A stretch of 64,000 bases of DNA from assembly GCA_964627805.1 (NCBI GenBank), contig CAZVLA010000026.1, positions 1 to 64,000 of the forward strand, given 5' to 3'. This stretch comes from CAZAMI01 sp964627805. Its GTDB lineage: Archaea > Thermoproteota > Thermoprotei_A > Sulfolobales > NBVN01. Below are positions 8,108-16,381 of the stretch, one piece after another. The translations under genes were made by a program, and so were the position numbers. The notes under the pieces were generated by a model. That model was not told the DNA's origin and ran no database searches. It worked only from the letters and a program-made list of their open reading frames with translations. Position 1 is the stretch's first letter. Each line of letters starts with the position of its first letter.

Positions 8108-9098
8108 CAGTTAAGTATATGAATACATCCTCCAATGTAGGTTCCTCAATCCTTAAACTCACTACTCTATACCCCATAACCATTACTGTACTAAGTAGGT
8201 CATTTAGGAGGTCGTGAGGTTTACTAGTAAGTACCTTGAGAGTAATTACGTCATCCCCACTCTCAACTAACTTAACGTCAGTACCTAACCTAACTCTTAA
8301 TTTAGTGATTAGGGCGTCTCGATTAGCACCGTGAGTAATTAACTTAATTACTAATGACCTAATACTCGGTAATCGCTCCTTAAGCTCTTCAGGAGTTCCT
8401 TCAGCTACGATCCTACCCTTATCAATAAGTAATACCCTATCACACACGATCTCAGCTTCGAACATGTTATGTGTTGTGTAGAGTACCGCCTTACCCTCCT
8501 TCCTAGCTAAGTCCTTAACTAACTTCCTAATCCTCCTAGCGCTCGGTGGGTCAAGACCTAAGGTAGGTTCGTCAAGTAGTAGTACTGGTGGATCCCTAAG
8601 TAGTGCCCTAGCGAATGATAGCCTAGCCTTCATACCTAAGCTAAACTCCTCGTAAACCTTATGAGTAGCTCCTAATTTATCAAGCTCCATTAACTCGATC
8701 AATTCCCTAACACGCTTCCTAGCTTCGTTAGGGGGGATTCCGTAGAGTGACGCGAAGTACATAAGGTTCTCCTCACCAGTTAACTTACCGTAGAACCCCT
8801 TCTCAACATTAAGCATTACACCAATAACCTCACGTACCTTACTAGCCTCCTTAACTACGTCAAAACCGCAGACACTAGCCCAACCACCATCAGGTATTAG
8901 TAAGGTAGCTAGTATCTTAATAGTGGTTGTTTTACCAGCGCCATTAGGACCTAATAAACCAACAACCTCACCATAGTTAACCTTAAACGAAATACCCTTG
9001 AGAGCATCAATAACTTCCTTAATGGATCTAAACAACCCTAACCTCTTCTTAGTTACGTACCTCTTAACTAAACCCTCAGCAACTACTGCGTAACTCAA
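8085..9098 (-). CDS. ABC transporter ATP-binding protein (NatA/CcmA-like exporter)
   Basis: ATPase of the adjacent ABC-2 exporter. Walker A is GPNGAGKTTT, the signature is a degenerate FSLGMKARL, Walker B is VLLLDEPTLGLDP and the switch histidine lies in YTTHN. After the nucleotide-binding domain comes a C-terminal extension of about 100 residues common in this subfamily. Start TTG at 9098. It heads a five-gene minus-strand run (ATPase, two permeases, sulfur carrier, ttuA). A possible C/D RNA lies just upstream. Confidence 0.92.
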   Translation of the reverse strand: MSYAVVAEGLVKRYVTKKRLGLFRSIKEVIDALKGISFKVNYGEVVGLLGPNGAGKTTTIKILATLLIPDGGWASVCGFDVVKEASKVREVIGVMLNVEKGFYGKLTGEENLMYFASLYGIPPNEARKRVRELIELMELDKLGATHKVYEEFSLGMKARLSFARALLRDPPVLLLDEPTLGLDPPSARRIRKLVKDLARKEGKAVLYTTHNMFEAEIVCDRVLLIDKGRIVAEGTPEELKERLPSIRSLVIKLITHGANRDALITKLRVRLGTDVKLVESGDDVITLKVLTSKPHDLLNDLLSTVMVMGYRVVSLRIEEPTLEDVFIYLTGGVSESS

Positions 9099-9114
9099 GG
9101 TGAGGCACCTAGGG

Positions 9115-9168
9115 GGTCAGCAATCGCTCCCTCATTCATCAATCATCAAAGACCAATCTACATCATCC
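9115..9168 (-). ncRNA. Possible box C/D sRNA (degenerate boxes)
   Basis: Minus strand: C-like ATGATGT (9166-9160), 10-nt guide, D'-like TTGA (9149-9146), 3-nt spacer, C'-like TTGATGA (9142-9136), 15-nt guide, exact D CTGA (9120-9117). Order and spacing fit, but three of four boxes deviate from consensus. It would lie in the leader of the ABC ATPase gene. Confidence 0.38.
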
Positions 9169-9228
9169 CTAGAGTAAGTACCTTAACTAACTAATTAATG
9201 TAGTGTAGAATATAGTGTAGGTGGGAGA

Positions 9229-9621
9229 TTATGTCTGGAAAACCCTTCTCCATATATCCCTGTACTTAGCTATCTTCTCATCACCAGCTAACGCCTTAAC
9301 CAACTCTGGGTCCCTCCTCAACCTAACTAAGTACGTCCTCTCATTCCTACCACTTAATGAAGCCCTAACACCCTCCTCAAGAGTGACTATACCTAACTCA
9401 CTTAACCTCCTAACAGCCTCCTCAATAATGTCCTCCTTAGGCATCTCCTCTTGGAGAGTCTCCTTAAACCCCCTTAACTCCATGATTACTTCAGGTAGCC
9501 ATAGTGAGCCTAGGGATAGGTGAAGCACCCTAACTACGTCACCCATTACCTCCTCAATACCCTCACGTGCTGAGAGTATCCTTACTAACTCACTCCCCAT
9601 ACTACCCAACCTACTACACAT
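9229..9621 (-). CDS. Hypothetical charged helical protein
   Basis: 130 residues, rich in Glu, Arg and Leu, predicted mostly helical with a segment (EDIIEEAVRRLSELGIVTLEEG) that resembles a winged-helix half: two helices followed by a beta hairpin ending in RTYLVRL. Not recognised. It starts 13 bases after the Nudix gene on the same strand, so the two are probably cotranscribed. A later ATG (codon 8) is an alternative start. A nucleic-acid-binding role is only a guess from the winged-helix look. Confidence 0.6.
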   Translation of the reverse strand: MCSRLGSMGSELVRILSAREGIEEVMGDVVRVLHLSLGSLWLPEVIMELRGFKETLQEEMPKEDIIEEAVRRLSELGIVTLEEGVRASLSGRNERTYLVRLRRDPELVKALAGDEKIAKYRDIWRRVFQT

Positions 9622-9634
9622 CCCTAGAGAGGAA

Positions 9635-10168
9635 TTAATCCTTTCCCGTACGTAGTAGGTACTTAACCATTAGTAGAGCTAGTAAGGTCTTAGCATCAAC
9701 CACCTCATCACTCATTACTAACTCAATAGCATCATCCAGAGGTGCCTTAACGACCTTAATTAACTCGTAGGGCTCCGGACGCGCAGCTACCTCTCTAGAG
9801 CACTTAACGAGGTAGATATGCAGAACCTCATCACTATATCCCGGAGTCGTGTGCACACTAATTAAGTGCCTAATCTCGTCGGCAACTAAGCCGACCTCCT
9901 CAACCAATTCCCTCCTAACAGTCTCTACAGGGTCTTCATTAGGTTCAACCTTACCGGCTGGTATCTCGTAAATCCACTTCCTAATGGGGGATCTAAACTG
10001 CCTAATCAGCACCACCGAACCATCGGGTAGTAGAGGCACCATAGCTACTGCCTCACCGAAGGAGACCACCTCACGAGTAACTAGTGAGTCCTTAATCTTA
10101 ACATACCTCTTAATAAGCGATACCCTCCTACCCTTAAACACAACTTCATCCCTAATTACCTCAGCCAT
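9635..10168 (-). CDS. Nudix hydrolase, ADP-ribose pyrophosphatase type
   Basis: Hydrolyses nucleoside diphosphate derivatives, most likely ADP-ribose. A full Nudix box is present: GKVEPNEDP...RRELVEEVGL, with G-x5-E-x7-RE-x2-EE-x-GU spacing. The surrounding YEIPAGK and HTTPGYSDE segments are typical of the ADP-ribose branch. ATG 10168 was chosen over the upstream GTG 10177 because a GGTG ribosome site lies just before it. Followed by the unknown gene at 9229-9621. An ADP-ribose function would suit an organism that also encodes KptA, but the two genes are not linked. Confidence 0.9.
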   Translation of the reverse strand: MAEVIRDEVVFKGRRVSLIKRYVKIKDSLVTREVVSFGEAVAMVPLLPDGSVVLIRQFRSPIRKWIYEIPAGKVEPNEDPVETVRRELVEEVGLVADEIRHLISVHTTPGYSDEVLHIYLVKCSREVAARPEPYELIKVVKAPLDDAIELVMSDEVVDAKTLLALLMVKYLLRTGKD

Positions 10169-10359
10169 CAAATACACCAGACCATACTTACTCGCAAACT
10201 AATAATTGCTACTAACAGTCATAACACTAAGTAACTAATGTCTGGTTCTAGTTCTAAGTCTAAGTAATTGAACTTAATACGTAGCTAATATACTGTCAAT
10301 GGCTATGCAGTTAGGATTCATTATAATATTAAGTATTTAATTCGTTAGGTTACCCAAAC

Positions 10360-11589
10360 TTAACTTGAGTATTTCCGTGCCCATTCGTCATACCTCCTTA
10401 TGTCCTCCTTATTAACTGCTGGTTTGACCTTTCTTATAGCCTCCAATAACTCCTCCCTAGTTATTGGCGCTACCTTATACGTTATCCTCTCTAGTTCCTT
10501 AAGATCCTTAACTCTCAGCAACTTCTTCACTATGTCCGGGTTGGCTCTCCTCAACATAGTCATGATTGCTGTCTGGCATACCGTCCTTATGTCCCTCCCT
10601 GAGTAACCATCAGTTAACTCTGCTAGCTCCTCGTAGGTTATGCCCTCTATTCTGAAGCCCTTCTTCTCTAAGTGTAGCTTGAACATCTCCTCCCTAGCTT
10701 TCTTATCCGGTAGTGGTATGTAGATCCTCCTCTCGAACCTAGATAATATAGCTTCATCAAGCATCCAAGGTTTATTCGTCGCCGCTATGACTATTACAGG
10801 CTTCTCCAGCCTCTTAGTCTTGAATCCATCAAGTTCAGTTAGAAATGTCTGAACAACACCTGTAGCTACTTCCCTACCTGCGTCCCTCTTAGCTACTAAG
10901 GTCTCCACCTCATCAAAGAATATTACTGAGGGTGCGAGTCTTACTGCCTGCCTAAATATAGCTGATATCATCCTAGGTGAGTCACCTACGTACCTAGATA
11001 AGACCCTATCAACACTTACGTTGAAGAACGTCGCCTTAAGCATGTTTGAGGCAGCCATAGCTAACATAGTCTTACCAGTACCGGGTGGCCCGTAGAGTAG
11101 GAACCTCCTCGGGGGCTCTATCCTTACTGGTACGTTAGGCCTAGCTATACTGAATACTAATGCCTCCATTAATGACCTCTTAACATCCTCAAGCCCAGCT
11201 ATATCGTCCCAAGTAACGTCAGCTCTAGCTATTAACTTAAGAGCTTCTTGATCGAACTCAGCATCTAACTTACTAACCTCACTCTCACTAGATACCTGCG
11301 GAGTAGCACCCATACGGGAAGTAGTTGTAGGTGCTATTGCTGGGGCTTGTTGAGTAGGTACTAACTCGCCACGAACTAACCTCCTATAGAGCCTCTCATA
11401 CTCTTTAGCAAGTTCAAGAAGCTCCTTAGAGCCCCACTTCCTATACCTAGTGAGTTCCTTAAGTAGTTCATACATGCGCTTAGCTAGCCTAGCAGCTGTA
11501 GTGGTGTCACCACTCTTCAATGCCTGATCTAACTTCCTCTTAGTCCTCCTCACCTCCTCATAAAGGAAACTTGACGCATCTATACCCAT
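10360..11589 (-). CDS. Vps4/CdvC-family AAA ATPase with MIT domain
   Basis: Remodels or disassembles ESCRT-III polymers by ATP-driven translocation; in crenarchaea this drives cytokinesis and vesicle budding. Residues 1-72 form a three-helix MIT-like domain that would bind ESCRT-III tails, then a Pro/Thr/Ala linker (78-100), then a AAA domain with Walker A GPPGTGKT (167-174), Walker B IFFDE (D226-E227) and a LSRFERR arginine-finger region. Length 409 is slightly longer than Sulfolobus CdvC. Next to it, on the same strand, is an ESCRT-III-like gene, but no PRC-barrel CdvA gene is nearby; instead three other proteins join the cluster. It may be the division ATPase or a paralogue for another membrane process. 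It has its own TATA promoter and GGGTGAT ribosome site. Confidence 0.88.
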   Translation of the reverse strand: MGIDASSFLYEEVRRTKRKLDQALKSGDTTTAARLAKRMYELLKELTRYRKWGSKELLELAKEYERLYRRLVRGELVPTQQAPAIAPTTTSRMGATPQVSSESEVSKLDAEFDQEALKLIARADVTWDDIAGLEDVKRSLMEALVFSIARPNVPVRIEPPRRFLLYGPPGTGKTMLAMAASNMLKATFFNVSVDRVLSRYVGDSPRMISAIFRQAVRLAPSVIFFDEVETLVAKRDAGREVATGVVQTFLTELDGFKTKRLEKPVIVIAATNKPWMLDEAILSRFERRIYIPLPDKKAREEMFKLHLEKKGFRIEGITYEELAELTDGYSGRDIRTVCQTAIMTMLRRANPDIVKKLLRVKDLKELERITYKVAPITREELLEAIRKVKPAVNKEDIRRYDEWARKYSS

Positions 11590-11626
11590 ACCATCACCCT
11601 ATAATTCCTTAGAGGATGAAACAATC

Positions 11627-11638
11627 TTTATTTATAGA
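11627..11638 (-). promoter_or_regulatory. TATA promoter of the Vps4 gene
   Basis: Minus-strand CTATAAATAAAG, about 40 bases before the ATG, followed by GGGTGATGG directly ahead of the start. Suggests the ATPase can be transcribed apart from the upstream ESCRT-III-like gene. Confidence 0.5.
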
Positions 11639-11661
11639 TTAAAAATGATTTTGTTTAAGTT

Positions 11662-12288
11662 TTAAGCTACCTCCTTTTCCTTCTCCTTCTCTTCCTCGCC
11701 CTTAGCCTCCGCTACCTTAACTGCTAGTTGCTCCTCAACAGCCTCTGGAGTCAGTTCCGCCTTCTCAACCTTCTCCCACAGCTGTAGTATCTCCTTAGTT
11801 GATTCATCAACCTCCATCTTAGTGAACTCGGCCCCTAAGATCTCATTTATTCTATCTATGTTCTCCTCAAACATCCTCTCCTCAAACTCGACGTTAGTTA
11901 GCATCTGCATTAACTTATCAGGTTCTATACTCTTTATTCTCTCCCATATACCCTTCTCCTTGAGCTTCCTCTCCCACTTCTTCAGTCTTATTAAGTTACT
12001 TAATGCCCTCCTCTGCTTCATTAATCTATTATACTCCCTAAGCTTCATCTTAACTTCGGCGTCAAGGTCCTTGATCTTCTCGGCTATTAGTATCTTCTCG
12101 ATGTCAGACTTACCTATACCCTTCCTGAATAACTCCTTCTTCTCTTTCTCTAATCTCTCAATCTCCTTACTAATCAGCATTATCTGGTTGTCAATCCTCA
12201 TTAACTCCCTCTGGAGCTCCTCAACCTTAACAGTCTCTATCCAAGGCTTCCTTAACCTAAATGCCTTACCTATTTTACTTAAGTCCAC
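11662..12288 (-). CDS. ESCRT-III-like (CdvB/Snf7-type) coiled-coil protein
   Basis: 208 residues, almost entirely helical, with a strongly basic N-terminal two thirds and an acidic tail (last 12 residues nearly all Glu/Lys, net acidic), the charge polarity typical of ESCRT-III proteins. A first helix (about 22-55) ends at the KELFRKGIGKSD turn, followed by a long second helix (about 58-125) and a short helix around 130-150, matching the Snf7 core plan. The segment before the tail (KEILQLWEKVEKAELTP) could be the MIT-binding element for the adjacent Vps4. The fold call rests on pattern and neighbourhood, not on a database match; a generic coiled-coil adaptor is the alternative. Start GTG with a GGGGTGG site upstream. 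Confidence 0.6.
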   Translation of the reverse strand: MDLSKIGKAFRLRKPWIETVKVEELQRELMRIDNQIMLISKEIERLEKEKKELFRKGIGKSDIEKILIAEKIKDLDAEVKMKLREYNRLMKQRRALSNLIRLKKWERKLKEKGIWERIKSIEPDKLMQMLTNVEFEERMFEENIDRINEILGAEFTKMEVDESTKEILQLWEKVEKAELTPEAVEEQLAVKVAEAKGEEEKEKEKEVA

Positions 12289-12336
12289 CTACTACCACCC
12301 CAACAAAACTTAATTCCTAACGAAGTTAATGTGTAG

Positions 12337-12909
12337 TTAACCATACTCAATCACCTGCTTAAGGATAGTGAGCTTCAGCTGCCTCCTCCTCCATCTCTCC
12401 GTTAGTTCCTCCATTAACCTAAGCTGATCCTCCTCAATGTCTTTCCCCTTCTCAATCTTCTTAAGGAGCTTCCATAACTTACTAAACACTTCATCCCCTC
12501 CTAACTCCTTAACCCTCCTTAATGCTAGGATCCTTAATTGATGTAGTTCATACTCCTCCTTAAGCTTCTCAAGTACTTGCTTCTCAGATTGGAGTACCTT
12601 CGTAAGCACCTCCCTACGTGTCTCGTCAGTCAATTTAGATAACTCATTCTCAAGCCTAGATACGCGTTCGCTAACTTCATCGATCCTCATACTTAAGTCA
12701 ATAAGTACGGACTCCTCATCCTCAATAGCCTCACCTAAGGTCTTAACACCCCTAACCCTAGATAGTAACCAAGTAGTGAATACAGCTACACTAGCTGCGA
12801 AACCAGCTTGAGGACTTACCAAGTACCCTATAGCAGGTATTAACCTTTCATAAGCCTTACGTAGTACTTCCCTAACGCCTACGTCAACGCCTTCACTCAC
12901 TACCACCAC
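12337..12909 (-). CDS. Hypothetical coiled-coil protein with one possible membrane segment
   Basis: 190 residues. Residues about 22-50 are uncharged and hydrophobic and could form one membrane-spanning or membrane-inserting helix. From about residue 60 to the end it is a highly charged heptad-rich helix (MRIDEVSERVSRLENELSKL) with a break near GGDEVF. Start overlaps the large coiled-coil gene by 17 bases and the ESCRT-III-like gene follows after 48 bases, so it belongs to the Vps4 cluster. Not recognised. By inference it could recruit the ESCRT-III-like protein to the membrane, the role CdvA fills in Sulfolobus, but it has no PRC barrel. Confidence 0.7.
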   Translation of the reverse strand: MVVVSEGVDVGVREVLRKAYERLIPAIGYLVSPQAGFAASVAVFTTWLLSRVRGVKTLGEAIEDEESVLIDLSMRIDEVSERVSRLENELSKLTDETRREVLTKVLQSEKQVLEKLKEEYELHQLRILALRRVKELGGDEVFSKLWKLLKKIEKGKDIEEDQLRLMEELTERWRRRQLKLTILKQVIEYG

Positions 12910-14824
12910 CCCCGCCTAAATCACTTTCTCTTCTATAGAAGAATGCAATAGCACCTGACTTACTCCTAAGTACCTTACCCAATCCCCTACTCTCCAACTC
13001 ACTCAATGCCCTCCTAATGACTTCAGGTGATTCATTAGTAGCCTTAACTATCTGATCTAACCTAAGAAACGGTGCTGCTGGTGATGTTCTAATAGCTAGT
13101 GAGTAGGCGTCATCAGATAATACGTAGTCCTGAACCCTCCTAACCCTCTCCTCAGGTAGTTCAAGCATAGCTAATGCCTTATTCTCAATAGCTGCTTTAT
13201 CGGCTTGATTATGGATTACCTCACCAGTTACTGGATCTACTAAGTAGAGGGTTACGTTCATTGATGTGAAGCTCCTATGGAATTCCTTACTACCTACGTA
13301 CTCCCTAGCCTTACTAGTGAATCCTGTTGGTGAGCTAATTATTAGTAAGTGGTAGTACTTACCCATCTCAGCCTCATCAACCCTAGAAGTTAGTATGTCA
13401 AGCACCTCAGACAAGCTAGCGGGTCTTGAATCAAATCCCTTCTCACTTAGGGTCCTAGGGTGAACTATAGTTACTGCCTCAATAACTACGTCCTTCCTCC
13501 TCAATATGCCCCTCTTCTTAATTAGAGCTACTGCCCTACCGTTAGGTGATGGGTAATCACCGTAGATACTGTAGTGTATCACCTCATCCCATCCACTAAT
13601 ATCTCTCCAACACCCCTTAACGGGGTCGTAGATCCTCACACCCTTACCTACCTTAGCTATTAACCTACGGATAAGTAGTTCCTCAAACGCCCTAACCTCC
13701 TCACTAGTTACTAAGTGACCCTCAGACTCACCACGCAGTACGGACTCAATCTCCTTAAGCCTAGCCTCTAGACCCTCCTTCTCAATCCTTAACCTCTCGA
13801 GTAGGGACTCATACTCCCTAACCTTACTTATGAGCTCCTTAACAGCACTTCTCAAAACCTCAGCCTCAGCCTTAAGAACCTCAGTAACATCTCCTCTGTA
13901 CTTCTTGAGGAAGTCGATTAACTCCCTCTCCTTACCGCTTAAGGTATCTATGGCGTCCTTAAGAATACCCTCAACGTTCCTCACTAACTCCTCAAGCTCC
14001 TTATGCTCCCTAATCACCACGTCCTTTGCGGGGCTCAATGACTCAACATCAGTAATTACTGACCTACCCTCGATTAAGGCCCTCTCCTCAATATCCTCAA
14101 GCCTACGAATTAACTCCCTCCTACTCTCCTCTAACCTCCTAAGCCTCTCCTCAAGGTTTAGCTTCTCTAAGTTACTAATCGCTGATGACGCCTTACTCAT
14201 TACCTCCTCCTTAAGCTTACTGGCTTCATTAACCCTCTTAATAGCTTCCTCAATCTCAGATATAGTCGTTAGTAATCCGTAGCGCTTAACGTAAGCTATT
14301 ACAGCTTCCTCAATCTTTCTTCTCCTATTCCTATACCTTACGTTAAACACGTAGGCTAGATCACCTATTAAGTGACTCCAAGACCTATCTAGCATGTTGT
14401 ACTGCTTCTCATAGTACTTCTTAACAACCTCATATACCTTACCCTCTCTCCTCCTTATGAACTCAACAATATCATCAATACTTAAGTTATCAATTACCTT
14501 AAACTCCTCGAAGTCCTTAAGTATCTCATACTCCTCATCACTAAACATCTTAGTTATATCCTCAAAACCCTCCCCAAGGAACTTAAACGTGGCTGCTAGG
14601 AGTAATTGAGCAAATCTGAACTTACCCCTATATACCTTATCTATATCCTCAGGTAGTGTAGGTGCGCACTCAAGTAGGTACTTCCTCCATGATTCCTTAA
14701 GCTTATTCCATAACTCAATCCTCTCCTCAGTACTGAAGGTCCTCATTAGACTCTCTAGATCCTCCCTAAGGATTAACTCAGCATATCTAGCGTAGGTGTC
14801 TGGATCGCATGAGGAACTACTCAC
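12893..14824 (-). CDS. Large coiled-coil protein with C-terminal winged helix
   Basis: 643 residues, not recognised as a named family. Residues 1-180 are helical and globular. About 185-385 is a long heptad-rich coiled coil (LEERLRRLEESRRELIRRLE). About 390-570 is an alpha/beta domain with strands such as YYHLLIISSP and VTLYLVD. About 575-632 reads as a winged helix (FLRLDQIVKATNESPEVIRR...SGAIAFFYRR). The C-terminus ends in a Gly-rich tail. Gene overlaps the genes on both sides (8 and 17 bases), fixing it in the Vps4/ESCRT-III-like operon. Such a shape could bridge DNA or a partner protein to the membrane machinery; that is inference. Confidence 0.75.
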   Translation of the reverse strand: MSSSSCDPDTYARYAELILREDLESLMRTFSTEERIELWNKLKESWRKYLLECAPTLPEDIDKVYRGKFRFAQLLLAATFKFLGEGFEDITKMFSDEEYEILKDFEEFKVIDNLSIDDIVEFIRRREGKVYEVVKKYYEKQYNMLDRSWSHLIGDLAYVFNVRYRNRRRKIEEAVIAYVKRYGLLTTISEIEEAIKRVNEASKLKEEVMSKASSAISNLEKLNLEERLRRLEESRRELIRRLEDIEERALIEGRSVITDVESLSPAKDVVIREHKELEELVRNVEGILKDAIDTLSGKERELIDFLKKYRGDVTEVLKAEAEVLRSAVKELISKVREYESLLERLRIEKEGLEARLKEIESVLRGESEGHLVTSEEVRAFEELLIRRLIAKVGKGVRIYDPVKGCWRDISGWDEVIHYSIYGDYPSPNGRAVALIKKRGILRRKDVVIEAVTIVHPRTLSEKGFDSRPASLSEVLDILTSRVDEAEMGKYYHLLIISSPTGFTSKAREYVGSKEFHRSFTSMNVTLYLVDPVTGEVIHNQADKAAIENKALAMLELPEERVRRVQDYVLSDDAYSLAIRTSPAAPFLRLDQIVKATNESPEVIRRALSELESRGLGKVLRSKSGAIAFFYRRESDLGGGGGSE

Positions 14825-15356
14825 GCCTAATCACCTCACCTATAAGGGATAGCTCCTTAAGGAGCTTATTATAGACATTAGAAACAACCGATCCGAAACC
14901 TTCTACAGTTAGCGTTATTACTGAACCTCCCCTGTGGGGTACTACAGAGAATTTAATTCTGCACGAGCCGCCCTTAGTACTTACTTGGTAGACCCTACTA
15001 CCTCCTGTCTCGGATATTAGTACGGCTCTTAACTTAGCTACTAGAAGCCCTAGAGCACCCCAAACCTCATTAACACTCATACCGCTCCTAATCTCGGCCT
15101 CGAGTGTTAATGGCGTTATGTGTATGTCGGGCTCAACTAACTTATACACCATAACCTCATTACGTGGTATCCTAGAGTAGAGTTCCTCAAGAAACTTCAT
15201 TACGTAGTCAATCCTACCATCAATAAGTACTATAGCTCCACCGGGTTTCTCAATACTTAATAACTCCTCCCACTTCTCAATTAAGTACTCAAACCTCTTT
15301 CTCTCAGCCTCACTCCCGTACCTAACTATCAGCAAGTAAACCACCGCAACCTCCAT
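14817..15356 (-). CDS. Hypothetical protein, first gene of the Vps4/ESCRT-III-like operon
   Basis: 179 residues, alternating strand and helix pattern: an N-terminal VAVVYLLIVRYG strand, helix, VLIDGR strand, and a C-terminal half with strands (RIKFSVV, VITLTVEGF). Soluble by composition, perhaps a small alpha/beta sensor or NTPase-like fold without a P-loop. Not recognised. It heads the operon behind a strong TATA element that would give a leaderless mRNA, and it faces the FHA gene across a shared promoter region. Confidence 0.65.
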   Translation of the reverse strand: MEVAVVYLLIVRYGSEAERKRFEYLIEKWEELLSIEKPGGAIVLIDGRIDYVMKFLEELYSRIPRNEVMVYKLVEPDIHITPLTLEAEIRSGMSVNEVWGALGLLVAKLRAVLISETGGSRVYQVSTKGGSCRIKFSVVPHRGGSVITLTVEGFGSVVSNVYNKLLKELSLIGEVIRRE

Positions 15357-15373
15357 AGTCTCTGCGTCTAGGT

Positions 15374-15388
15374 GGTATTTAAGTTTTC
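15374..15388 (-). promoter_or_regulatory. BRE/TATA promoter of the Vps4/ESCRT-III-like operon
   Basis: Minus-strand GAAAACTTAAATACC: a BRE followed by CTTAAATA centred about 24 bases before the ATG at 15356, so the transcript is expected to be leaderless. Confidence 0.65.
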
Positions 15389-15445
15389 TCCAGAAACGGA
15401 GACCAGCTTAAGTACTCGGAAATATGGAGCGAAAGCGTTAACCTC

Positions 15446-15458
15446 CAAACTTATATTT
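15446..15458 (+). promoter_or_regulatory. TATA promoter of the FHA-domain gene
   Basis: CAAACTTATATTT with the TATA core at 15450-15458, about 27 bases before the GTG at 15482; a leaderless transcript is expected. Divergent from and about 70 bases away from the operon promoter at 15374-15388. Confidence 0.6.
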
Positions 15459-15481
15459 GACCTACGCAATATCCGTATTGG

Positions 15482-16381
15482 GTGCATCTAGTGGTAGGTA
15501 ATGATGTTATTAGGTATGTATTGATGTGGGAGCTAGAGAGCGGGGCTGTTAGGCACGTCATTAAAAATAGTGAGTTATTCATTGGTAGACTACCCGTTAA
15601 TCTCTCAAATATCGTTAGGGATTACACGCCACTTAAGGTGTATATTTACTATCCACGAATTAAGGTAGCATACCATACAGGGCATGAGTCATTAACTGTT
15701 AGTAGACTCCATACTAAGATAATAGTAGGTAGTGGTGGCAAGGTAATTATTAAGGATCACGGACCTAAAGGCTCAGGATCTAAGAACGGTCTAATCGTTA
15801 ATGGTATTAGGTTACCTAGAGGAGATAGTAGGGAGTTACGTCCAGGCGATTCATTTAGACTAGGTTGTCTAGGACCTTCATTTACGTTATTAACCGAGAC
15901 ACCTAAGGGTATTACGTTACTACTTGAGGAAGGGGTACCCACTTACTTACCTAAGTCCTTAGCTAAGGAACTATCAGCTAGTGAGCGTATTAAGGTACTT
16001 TACGTAGTAGGTAATGAAGCCATAGTACTACCCGTAGGTTCCGGTGAGTTTAGGTTAGGTAATTACGTAATTAAGAATGAGGGAATTAGTAGTAGGGAGG
16101 CACTCCTTAAGATAATTAGTAAGATGCAGTGTAGGATAGCTGACGCTATAGAATTGTATCACCAAGGTGAGAGGGAGAGGTTAGTCGATACACTTAAGGA
16201 ATTAAGTTTGGATGTGTTTAGGAGGGCCATTAATGAGTTAGGTGATGAGGAGCTTAAGGAGGAGTATAAGTGGTTAATTAAGCAGGTGAGTAATGCATTG
16301 TATGTGGACGAGTCATTAATTATTGAGAGGCTTAGGAGGATTAGGAGAATGATTGAGGATGTAATTGATCTTAAGTACTGA
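15482..16381 (+). CDS. FHA-domain protein
   Basis: 299 residues with a forkhead-associated domain at about 28-137, which binds phosphothreonine. Core residues are visible: G34-R35 in the first strand, SRLH (about 76-79), then KNGLIVNGIRL. The remainder has an alpha/beta stretch (about 150-195) and a long helical C-terminus that could be a coiled coil. No kinase or phosphatase domain is fused. It is transcribed divergently from the Vps4/ESCRT-III-like operon from a shared intergenic region, which suggests a phospho-dependent adaptor for that system; this is inference. Its 3' end overlaps cbiS on the opposite strand. Confidence 0.85.
   Translation: MHLVVGNDVIRYVLMWELESGAVRHVIKNSELFIGRLPVNLSNIVRDYTPLKVYIYYPRIKVAYHTGHESLTVSRLHTKIIVGSGGKVIIKDHGPKGSGSKNGLIVNGIRLPRGDSRELRPGDSFRLGCLGPSFTLLTETPKGITLLLEEGVPTYLPKSLAKELSASERIKVLYVVGNEAIVLPVGSGEFRLGNYVIKNEGISSREALLKIISKMQCRIADAIELYHQGERERLVDTLKELSLDVFRRAINELGDEELKEEYKWLIKQVSNALYVDESLIIERLRRIRRMIEDVIDLKY

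Noticed and set aside
10178..10359. Search for an RNA gene in the 180-base gap between the Nudix and Vps4 genes
   Set aside because: AT-rich, no C/D boxes, no stable stems; it probably holds only the Nudix promoter.
11822..12313. 163-residue plus-strand frame
   Set aside because: Antisense shadow of the ESCRT-III-like gene; Ser/Leu-rich translation typical of reverse-complement heptad coding.
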